Positions 16,216-22,330 of a stretch of DNA of 22,330 bases are shown here, piece by piece. The DNA comes from CAMCXE01 sp041179125 (GTDB lineage: Bacteria > Pseudomonadota > Gammaproteobacteria > Pseudomonadales > Cellvibrionaceae). The position numbers and the translations under genes are program-made. The stretch is taken from NCBI GenBank assembly GCA_041179125.1, contig JBEGTZ010000245.1, positions 1 through 22,330 of the forward strand, read 5' to 3'. The notes under the pieces were generated by a model that saw only the letters and a program-made list of their open reading frames with translations, searched no databases and was not told where the DNA came from. Numbering within the stretch: the first letter of the stretch is position 1; every line of letters begins with the position of its first letter.

Positions 16216-17433
16216 ATGAGCATTTCACCTCTATTTGCACGGCAACCGATATTTAACGCCAAGCTTGACGTAGTAGGTTACGAGCTACTGTTTCGCTCCT
16301 CACAAAACAACCGCGCCGAATTTATTGACGGCGACAGCGCAAGCTCCCACGTATTGTTATACGCCTTTGGCGAACATCGCATCAATGACGTTATCGGCAA
16401 TAAAAAAGCGTTTATTAATTTCACCCGCAACCTGTTATTGGGCAACCCACCACTACCGCCCGAGCAATTAGTGATTGAAATCCTTGAAAACATCGTATGC
16501 GATAAACTATTACTAGATGCCTTGCACGACAAAAAAAAACAAGGCTATGAATTTGCACTGGATGATTTTGTTTTAAATAAAGACAGCAGCGATTTACTGC
16601 CTTTTGCGTCCACCATCAAAATAGATGTTTTAAACACCAGTGAGCAAGAGATAAAACGCATCATACAAACCTGCAAACCCTACCACGTTCGTTTACTGGC
16701 AGAAAAAATTGAAACCCAAGCGATATTTCAGCGCTGTGTGGATCAAGGTTTTGAATGGTTTCAAGGGTATTTTTTATCTAAACCACAAATAGTAGAAGGC
16801 GTAAAAACCTCAGGCAATATGCAAGCCTTATTGCAATTGTTAACCTCATTAATGTCACCGGAAGTCAGTATTGATACTGTCAGTGCAGCCATCGCATCCG
16901 ACGCACGGCTCACCTATAAAATACTAAAACTCGCCAACGGGGCCAGCAAAAACATCACCACAAAATTAAACTCCATCCAACAAGCCGTAATGATTCTGGG
17001 CCTCAATGCCATCCGCAATTGGGCAAGCCTCCTGTTATTAACCAGCAACGGCACCGAACCACAAGAGGTTTATCTCCAAAGTTGTGCAAGAGCCAAATTT
17101 TGTGAATTAATAGGGCGGCAAATAGGTGATAAAACCTTCACGGATAATTGCTTTACCCTAGGCCTATTATCCACACTGGATATATTCCTAAAAATGCCCA
17201 TAAAAACCATTGCACAGCAATTAAATTTAAGTGAAGCAATGAATGTAGCACTGATAAAACACACCGGAAAACTCGGCCATGTTCTGGCCATAGCCCTCGC
17301 TACAGAACAACAAGATTGGACAAAAGTTACCCCGGCCACACAACACTATAAAATTTCAGAGCGCACATTAAGTGAGTGTTATATTCAAGCGTACCAATGG
17401 GCAAACCAGGTACACAATGACCTCAACCACTAG
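16216..17433 (+). CDS. EAL-HDOD domain protein (c-di-GMP related signalling)
   Basis: The 405-residue soluble protein has an N-terminal EAL domain (about 1-205) and a C-terminal HDOD domain (about 205-390), the YuxH/CdgJ-type layout. The EAL signature reads ELL. The metal- and substrate-related positions still show E (YELLFR), N (FINF), E (VIEILEN), DD (FALDDF), K (IKIDVL), E (AEKIET) and Q (WFQGYF). The loop after DDF lacks the usual GTGYSSL, as is common in this subfamily, so phosphodiesterase activity is doubtful and a binding/scaffold role is likely. HDOD stretches include ASDARLTYKILKLANGAS and QQAVMILGLNAIRNW. Known relatives tune motility. No strong ribosome binding site; 7 bases after the CheZ-like gene suggest coupling. 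Confidence 0.9.
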   Translation: MSISPLFARQPIFNAKLDVVGYELLFRSSQNNRAEFIDGDSASSHVLLYAFGEHRINDVIGNKKAFINFTRNLLLGNPPLPPEQLVIEILENIVCDKLLLDALHDKKKQGYEFALDDFVLNKDSSDLLPFASTIKIDVLNTSEQEIKRIIQTCKPYHVRLLAEKIETQAIFQRCVDQGFEWFQGYFLSKPQIVEGVKTSGNMQALLQLLTSLMSPEVSIDTVSAAIASDARLTYKILKLANGASKNITTKLNSIQQAVMILGLNAIRNWASLLLLTSNGTEPQEVYLQSCARAKFCELIGRQIGDKTFTDNCFTLGLLSTLDIFLKMPIKTIAQQLNLSEAMNVALIKHTGKLGHVLAIALATEQQDWTKVTPATQHYKISERTLSECYIQAYQWANQVHNDLNH

Positions 17434-17506
17434 TCAAAATGTACTTATTTTAAAATTTATCCGCATCTTTCAGGTTAAATTCGCCACCTATCAAAATCGC
17501 TCTATA

Positions 17507-17555
17507 ATTAAACCTGCAATCCTCTGTCACTCCTGAGGAGGTTTCTAGTTTTAAT
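17507..17555. repeat. Degenerate partial copy of the outer repeat, upstream of the PilZ gene
   Basis: GAGGTTTCTAG at 17538-17548 is identical to the core of the right arm at 1342-1352, and TTAAT follows. On the left, ATTAAACCTGCAATCCTC (17507-17524) is a looser match to the left arm. A small hairpin CTCC-TGA-GGAG (17530-17540) lies between. Together with the copy at 17931-18001, the PilZ gene is bracketed by this sequence family. The identity of this copy is weak outside the 11-base core. Confidence 0.4.
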
Positions 17556-17579
17556 CTTCTAAAGCCCAAAGGCATCCAA

Positions 17580-17933
17580 ATGAATGACGAACGCAGGCTC
17601 CGAAAACGCGTGAATTTATCGGTATATATGGTCGCAACCGATGCGGCAATGAATAATCCACTAGGAAATCTTATTGATATAAGTGCGGCGGGGTTTTTAC
17701 TGCTTACCGATCACGTACCCAACCAAGAAGGCACGCTCAGCATTAACATCAAACTGCCAGAACCTATAGAAAATATAGAATTTATCAACTGTATTGCTCA
17801 AATCATTAGATCAAAGCCCAGTGTCAAACCCAAATTCTACGAAGTAGCATTTGAAATAACCTACGCCTCATCTCAAGCCAAACGCATCATTGAAACATTG
17901 CAACAACAATGGCATTTACACTTACCAGAATAA
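17580..17933 (+). CDS. PilZ-domain protein (c-di-GMP receptor)
   Basis: The 117-residue single-domain protein carries both c-di-GMP binding motifs: RRLRKR at residues 5-10 (RxxxR) and DISAAGF near residue 36 (D/NxSxxG). It should therefore bind c-di-GMP, acting as a small adaptor on an unknown target. The start ATG at 17580 is preceded by ATCCAA with no clear Shine-Dalgarno sequence (AAAGG at 17569-17572 is a candidate 7 bases away). The TAA stop coincides with the first bases of the repeat at 17931, so the repeat appears to have set the C-terminus or landed exactly at it. It follows the EAL-HDOD gene after about 145 bases. Confidence 0.88.
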   Translation: MNDERRLRKRVNLSVYMVATDAAMNNPLGNLIDISAAGFLLLTDHVPNQEGTLSINIKLPEPIENIEFINCIAQIIRSKPSVKPKFYEVAFEITYASSQAKRIIETLQQQWHLHLPE

Positions 17934-18001
17934 ACCTAAAAACCTCAGCGGGGGCTACCGCCCTCGGAGTCTAACAACCAACTAAGGTTTCTAGGTTAAA
18001 C
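17931..18001. repeat. Outer inverted-repeat element (copy 2), possible bidirectional terminator
   Basis: The left arm TAAACCTAAAAACCTCAG (17931-17948) is identical to 1011-1028, and the right arm (17979-18001) matches 1337-1359 at 22 of 23 bases. Here the two arms are only about 30 bases apart and could form a long stem. Inside is a second hairpin, CGGGGGC-TACC-GCCCTCG (one G-T pair). The element lies between the convergent PilZ and kinase genes and supplies the PilZ stop codon, so a role as a two-way transcription stop is plausible. There is no classical T tract after a GC stem. Confidence 0.75.
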
Positions 18002-18079
18002 AGCCTGTAAAATCATCAACCCAGACGCGCCCCTACATAATGATTGCATGGCGCATTCCATCGGTTAACGTTTGTTTAA

Positions 18080-20368
18080 CTAAGACAAACTAACAATCAT
18101 CGAAGACGGCAAATTAATCACCAACTCAAAAGGTACGTAATCTGACTCAGGATCAAGGCTGTCCATCAATTTTAACTTAATATCAGCCCCGTATTGGCGC
18201 AGAAACTGCCGTACTGCATCCATACCCACACCACGCCCTGAAATGGCTGTTATTTTTTCCGACGTTGAGACGCCAGATAAAAATAAACACTCAGCCACTT
18301 TCTGCACATCACCTAATTCACTGGCTTTAAGCTGGCGAGCTTCAATGGCTTTTTCTCCAATACGTTTAATATTTAAACCTCGGCCATCATCCCCTATATG
18401 CACCAGCACACCGGAATCAACCCGCTCGGATTTAATAAAAATACTGCCATTAACCGGCTTATTTTTCCCCATACGCTCCTGCTTAGGCTCAATACCGTGG
18501 TCCAATGAATTACGTAATAAATGCGTACACACATCACTTAATACAGCGCAATATTCATTGCGAATCATCAAGCCAGAAGTTTCAAGCATTACCCGTGGCG
18601 ATTCTTTTTCTATTTGCACGGCGATAGAGGGTAACGACGCTAATAATTCACCAATAGCCGATTCAAAAGGCTTAGCATCTAATGCATGCACCAGTGAGAG
18701 AACCTCCAAAACAGATCCATCCGCTTTTGGAAGCGCGTCCACAGAAGATACCAAACGTTGGAATACCTCACGCGGAATAACTAATTGCTCCGCATTAGAT
18801 TGAAGACCTTCAGAACCATAAGACAGCTTATCGTTTTTAACTTGTGCATATTTTTCCAATACACAGCTTACTTTTTCTATATCCTCAAGCAGCTGCTTAG
18901 AATCCCAGGGGTAATCGTCCTCTTTGCGCAAACGGTCATAAACATTTTCAGCCTCATGTACTGGGTCTGTAATCAAAGAAAAATCATACGTGCGCGCATT
19001 GCCTTTTATGGTATGCATATTAACAAAAAGCTTCGCAACCCCATCACTACTTTTTTCAACGGCCGACTCAATAAGCGCAATATTTTTTTGCAACAACATT
19101 TTTGCATTTTCATAAAATGAAGAAAATTTATCCGGCGAGGCCTTAAGTATTTGCCCAATGATATTTAGCTCATTTTTCTGCTCTTCCGCCTCATGTTGCA
19201 TTTCTTTTATCTCGGTAACATCACGCACTGTCACCATAATTTTATCTATTGCTCCATCAAGCACTATAGGGTCCCAATCCAGTTCTAGCACCTTACAAGT
19301 ACCGTCAAGCGTAATAGTGTATTCATTTACCAACAGATGCTTATTAAATTCAAACATCAATTCATCAGCCCCCAACAGGCAGCTCACCGCTTCTTTAATT
19401 TGGTTCTGAGCGTTGCTACCCAAATCAGAGTGCTCAAACAACAAATCCATAAAATTCCTACCCACAACATCGCGGGTTGCGAATATTTTTTCTATATAAA
19501 GGGAATGCTCTTTATGCACCGTTTCAGCCGCAGTAATGGTAAACAAACCCTGGTGCATATTACTCATCATGCTTACCAGGTCGTTAGTTTTTTCTGCCAG
19601 GCTATCCATTAACCCGTTGAAGCTTTTTGCCAGCTGCCCAATTTCATCTGTGGTATCCACGGTAATTTTTTTGGAAAAATCGCCACCGCCATGAGAAATC
19701 TGATCAAGCGACTGCGCCACATCGTTAATATTTTTTAAAATAATACGCGCAATGGTATATACCGTTAGCACCAATATAAAAATAGTAACAGCCCAGATAA
19801 CAAAACCTGTACGCAACAAATATTGAGATGTATTGTTGGCCGTTTTAACTTTTTCAGAAAATTCCGAAGATGACTCAGCAATCAGCCCATCCAACTCAGC
19901 CTTAACACTATTTAAAGCAGCTTCTTTTTTCTCCACCTCAAGGCTTAACGTATCCGGTTCAGCATTTCCAGCCGACATATCCATAGCAAGTTTTCGCGCC
20001 ACGGTATAAAACCGCTCAAAATCCTTACTGATATTCGATGTCAATTGAGCTTTAGTGGCATCAATTTTTTTTATCCCTACCAGAATAAGAAAAATTTTAT
20101 CTCGTCCATCATCGGCATTTTTGACCTCATCCTGCTCCCCCATTATTACCACATTATTTAAATACTCAACCACCTTATCTAAAGTAACGCGAGCCTCTTT
20201 AGATTTTTCCAACACAGGAAAACTCTGTGTGTGCAAGGTTTCCAGTAAGGCGGCATTGCGGTTATTAACCAGAACATTAAAGGCAAGATAAGCCCCAAAG
20301 CCAATTACACTAATAATGGCAATGAGATAAATTTTCCACCTAACTGATAAATGAGTAAATAATTTCAT
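18080..20368 (-). CDS. Membrane kinase: TM-HAMP-PAS-like-Hpt-CheA-type ATPase, no CheW domain
   Basis: The 762-residue protein has TM helices at about 12-32 and 176-200 enclosing a helical periplasmic domain (about 33-175), then HAMP (about 200-252) and a PAS-like region (about 255-390, ending VTVRDVTEIKEM). An Hpt domain follows with phospho-acceptor His452 in MHTIKGNAR. The C-terminal ATPase (about 590-757) is of CheA type: N box LLRNSLDHG (N620), G1 GDDGRG (660-664), FLSGVSTSEKI, G2 GRGVGM (711-716). The chain ends just after the ATPase domain; the CheW-like regulatory domain of CheA is absent and Hpt is internal instead of N-terminal. The kinase likely passes phosphate from His452 to a separate receiver protein, not seen here. 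A CheX-like gene lies 15 bases upstream in the same operon. Domain boundaries are by eye. Confidence 0.88.
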   Translation of the reverse strand: MKLFTHLSVRWKIYLIAIISVIGFGAYLAFNVLVNNRNAALLETLHTQSFPVLEKSKEARVTLDKVVEYLNNVVIMGEQDEVKNADDGRDKIFLILVGIKKIDATKAQLTSNISKDFERFYTVARKLAMDMSAGNAEPDTLSLEVEKKEAALNSVKAELDGLIAESSSEFSEKVKTANNTSQYLLRTGFVIWAVTIFILVLTVYTIARIILKNINDVAQSLDQISHGGGDFSKKITVDTTDEIGQLAKSFNGLMDSLAEKTNDLVSMMSNMHQGLFTITAAETVHKEHSLYIEKIFATRDVVGRNFMDLLFEHSDLGSNAQNQIKEAVSCLLGADELMFEFNKHLLVNEYTITLDGTCKVLELDWDPIVLDGAIDKIMVTVRDVTEIKEMQHEAEEQKNELNIIGQILKASPDKFSSFYENAKMLLQKNIALIESAVEKSSDGVAKLFVNMHTIKGNARTYDFSLITDPVHEAENVYDRLRKEDDYPWDSKQLLEDIEKVSCVLEKYAQVKNDKLSYGSEGLQSNAEQLVIPREVFQRLVSSVDALPKADGSVLEVLSLVHALDAKPFESAIGELLASLPSIAVQIEKESPRVMLETSGLMIRNEYCAVLSDVCTHLLRNSLDHGIEPKQERMGKNKPVNGSIFIKSERVDSGVLVHIGDDGRGLNIKRIGEKAIEARQLKASELGDVQKVAECLFLSGVSTSEKITAISGRGVGMDAVRQFLRQYGADIKLKLMDSLDPESDYVPFELVINLPSSMIVSLS

Positions 20369-20383
20369 TTTTTCATCCCTACC

Positions 20384-20932
20384 TTAAAAAAATGCTAAAG
20401 TGCCTTCTTCAACGGCACCCACTAGCGAATTATCGGCCTGATCCAGCATTGAAAAATCATCGTGAATGATGGTGTACACCACCACATCCAAGGCACCCGC
20501 TGAAGACATATATTGAAGCACAACCACACTGGCCTGATGCACACTAGATATCGCTAAATCCTTACCGCTCAAATGGGTGGGCAACCCCAAGCTTAATCGG
20601 CACTGGTAGGCCAACAATCCATTTTTCACTTTTCCCACTAACTGATTATTCAGCTCCCCACATAAATCGCGCAAATTTTCAGTAGTAGCCATATCCTTAT
20701 CACCATTGTAAATATGCTCCCCTGTTTTTACAGGGAACCGGATATAACACAAAATTTTAATGCCCTCTGCTGAAGCCCCCAGCACAGACATAAAACATTC
20801 ATCACTTAATAATAATGGCTCGGTCACTGTTGAATGATCAAATTTAAGCCGATAAGGCTCGAATAATTCCCCCCCCACTCGCTTAAACAGATCTACAACA
20901 CACTCATGCACCGCGCCCATCGAGTTATCCAT
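20384..20932 (-). CDS. CheX-like phosphatase-family protein
   Basis: The 182-residue soluble protein carries D89-x3-E93-x2-N96-x3-G100 (sequence DLCGELNNQLVGKVKNGL), the catalytic signature of the CheC/CheX/FliY CheY-P phosphatase family. Two alpha/beta halves around it fit the CheX fold. It probably dephosphorylates a response regulator phosphorylated by the downstream kinase. The ATG at 20932 is preferred because AAGAGG lies 6 bases upstream; a TTG two codons earlier is also open. It is first of a two-gene unit (15 bases to the kinase) and divergent from the MCP-tip gene. Family assignment is by motif and overall pattern; the partner regulator is unknown. Confidence 0.8.
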   Translation of the reverse strand: MDNSMGAVHECVVDLFKRVGGELFEPYRLKFDHSTVTEPLLLSDECFMSVLGASAEGIKILCYIRFPVKTGEHIYNGDKDMATTENLRDLCGELNNQLVGKVKNGLLAYQCRLSLGLPTHLSGKDLAISSVHQASVVVLQYMSSAGALDVVVYTIIHDDFSMLDQADNSLVGAVEEGTLAFF

Positions 20933-20944
20933 AAACAACCTCTT

Positions 20945-21173
20945 AATAAGACAACATTAATGCACCATAGTGTGGACAAAATTTAATGAATTAGCCAATT
21001 ATCCCAATCGGTAGTGCCAACATAAAAAACGATCGCAATTGAGGCGGCTCACCTAATAGCAATATTGCAAATAAAAAAATATTTTTATGCTGTAAAAATA
21101 TATGCACAACTGGAAATGAGCACAACCAGAGGCTAACCTCCTGTAACGAGCTACATAAATCGCGTAACGACCT
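20945..21173. promoter_or_regulatory. Divergent control region of the CheX-kinase and MCP-tip genes
   Basis: This 229-base, A/T-rich region separates two divergent units. It contains a 9-5-9 inverted repeat, ATATTTTTA (21079-21087) and TAAAAATAT (21093-21101), which could be an operator. TTGCAA (21065-21070) with TATGCT (21087-21092, spacer 16) is a possible promoter toward the MCP-tip gene that would overlap the dyad. The A/T content makes chance matches likely, so these sites are only candidates. Confidence 0.4.
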
Positions 21174-21932
21174 ATGGAAATAATTTTATACAGTCTTCTA
21201 GCTTCACTAGTGATGGGTTGCTGTGTATTTTTTTTCAAATGGCGTGCCGCTATTAATGAGCGAACTTACTTGGCAAGTCAGGTTACAGCCTTAACCAGTG
21301 ATAAATTGTCGCTAAACGCCAACATAGTGCAATTAAAAGAACACATATCAAGTGGTTTTGAAATAACAGAACAGCTCAAGGCAGATTTAAATACCGCCAA
21401 TGCCCAAGCACAAAAAACAGCCTCTTCGATGCAAAATGAGTTCAATCAGCTCATCCAGCAGGTACGCAGCGAGTGTGCAGCAGAGGTTAGCCAGATGACG
21501 CGAGCACATGCGTCCTTCGAGGCAAATACATCAAAAATTGCAAATGAGATGGAACACTTAAAAGATCTTTTAAAGACCTTCGAGCGCTGGAATGCTGAGC
21601 TGACCGAATTATTAGAACACAACAAAGCTATGCAATCTCAAAATAAGGCATTTAGCACCATCGTAAAACAGACCATCATTTTGGCCTTAAATGCGTCCAT
21701 AGAAGCGGCAAGAGCAGGGGAGCATGGACGCGGGTTTGCCGTAGTGGCCGATGAAGTGCGTTCGCTGGCTGTTCAATCGGAGACGCTTAACAATGAATAC
21801 AAAGCCAATTTATCAAAAAATGAAATAATTACCGTATCAACGTTTCAAGATATACAAGCAACCTGCCAATTTATCTTAACAGCAATAAATAACCTATCGA
21901 CAAATATAGGCAGCATTGGGCAGCATTTATGA
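21174..21932 (+). CDS. Minimal MCP-like protein: one TM helix, coiled coil and MCP signalling tip
   Basis: The 252-residue protein has a TM helix at about 4-21, a long predicted coiled coil (about 25-165) and then the highly conserved chemoreceptor tip, ILALNASIEAARAGEHGRGF at 169-188 followed by AVVADEVRSLA. Only about 50 residues follow the tip, so the return arm is short. There is no periplasmic sensor domain and no recognisable HAMP. The tip is where MCPs contact CheA and CheW, so this protein could organise or regulate the neighbouring CheA-type kinase from the membrane without sensing a ligand itself. No strong ribosome binding site precedes the ATG at 21174. Its TGA overlaps the ATG of the next CheX-like gene (ATGA), which implies coupled expression. 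Confidence 0.82.
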   Translation: MEIILYSLLASLVMGCCVFFFKWRAAINERTYLASQVTALTSDKLSLNANIVQLKEHISSGFEITEQLKADLNTANAQAQKTASSMQNEFNQLIQQVRSECAAEVSQMTRAHASFEANTSKIANEMEHLKDLLKTFERWNAELTELLEHNKAMQSQNKAFSTIVKQTIILALNASIEAARAGEHGRGFAVVADEVRSLAVQSETLNNEYKANLSKNEIITVSTFQDIQATCQFILTAINNLSTNIGSIGQHL

Positions 21933-22330
21933 GCCTTAGCAATACACACTCTGATTTGCTCAATAAAATTCTTGCCGATGCCCTGGAATTTGCTTGCCCC
22001 AAGTTAATAGAATCTCAAGCAAAAAAATCAGTTCATCAGTCTCCAGATAACGCACACGATGAAGCACTAGGCCACATTATGCTTACTGTGTCAGGGCTTG
22101 AATTCCGTGCTGCTGTATTTTTACATTACCAGTGTAAAGAACATGCAGGCAGTACATATTTGAAATTACACAACTCAGAACGCAGCGAACCCACGGAGCG
22201 CGACTGGGAGCCGTTCTACACTGAAATGGGCAACCACCTTTGCGGGCGCATAAAGCATTGTTTTCACAATCAATTTGAATACTTGGGCATGTCCACCCCA
22301 TGGATATTATCGCCCACCACACACTTAGTT
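21929..22330 (+). CDS. Second CheX-like protein, 3'-truncated by window end
   Basis: The open frame starts at the ATG that overlaps the previous stop by 4 bases and runs to the window edge (134 codons). FYTEMGNHLCGRIKHCF contains E-x2-N-x3-G, the core of the CheC/CheX phosphatase motif. The usual acidic or serine residue four before the Glu is Pro here (PFYTE). Placement of the motif about 110 residues in, followed by LGMSTPWIL, parallels the other CheX-like protein (LSLGLPTHL). The loss of the D/S position may weaken activity or mark a binding-only version. The paired arrangement with the MCP-tip gene mirrors CheX with the kinase on the other strand. The full length and function cannot be seen. 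Confidence 0.65.
   Translation, partial: MSLSNTHSDLLNKILADALEFACPKLIESQAKKSVHQSPDNAHDEALGHIMLTVSGLEFRAAVFLHYQCKEHAGSTYLKLHNSERSEPTERDWEPFYTEMGNHLCGRIKHCFHNQFEYLGMSTPWILSPTTHLV

Noticed and set aside
18243..19612. Plus-strand frames of up to 186 codons opposite the kinase gene
   Set aside because: They lie antisense to well-defined Hpt, PAS-like and ATPase motifs, have no ribosome binding sites and resemble no family.
22083..22322. Minus-strand frame of 79 codons at the window end
   Set aside because: Opposite the second CheX-like gene, whose frame is translationally coupled to the MCP-tip gene and carries the E-x2-N motif.

Overview
The window looks like a stretch of chromosome from a free-living, Gram-negative gammaproteobacterium. 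Supporting features are an aceE-type homodimeric pyruvate dehydrogenase E1 with a three-lipoyl E2, a napEDABC cluster, Slt70-type lytic transglycosylase, Uup, and many c-di-GMP and chemosensory-type genes. A Cellvibrionales-like bacterium would fit, but that is an impression from gene content and not a phylogenetic result. There are no rRNA, tRNA, phage or CRISPR features.

Layout. (1) 1-943: 3' part of an AI-2E/PerM-family membrane protein. (2) 944-1989: about 1 kb without genes, filled with nested inverted-repeat elements. Two carry GTAACTATTCA ends and are each flanked by an 8-bp direct repeat, as expected of non-autonomous IS66-type elements. (3) 1990-6583: aceE-aceF operon closed by a clear terminator. 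(4) 6600-10865: napEDABC, encoding periplasmic nitrate reductase, behind a candidate FNR/ANR-type site. (5) 10893-13467, minus strand: uup, then a Trm112-like and a HIT-family gene that overlap each other. (6) 13639-15594: slt. (7) 15645-17933: a CheZ-like small protein, an EAL-HDOD protein and a PilZ protein. (8) 18080-22330: a divergent signalling locus. On the minus strand lie a CheX-like gene and a membrane kinase with HAMP, an internal Hpt domain and a CheA-type ATPase. On the plus strand lie a single-TM protein carrying only the MCP signalling tip and a second CheX-like gene that runs off the window.

How the genes work together. aceEF feeds acetyl-CoA to central metabolism. nap provides quinol-linked periplasmic nitrate reduction (NapC passes electrons to NapB and then NapA; NapD is the NapA chaperone). 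Region 8 is the most unusual part. It has the parts of a chemosensory relay (kinase, phosphatases, MCP tip) rearranged without a CheW domain, a ligand-binding MCP or a response regulator in view, and it sits beside c-di-GMP readers and a CheZ-like protein. Whether these form one pathway is inference.

A second copy of the outer repeat from region 2 (TAAACCTAAAAACCTCAG, with a right arm identical at 22 of 23 bases) lies at 17931-18001, where it supplies the stop codon of the PilZ gene and sits between convergent genes.
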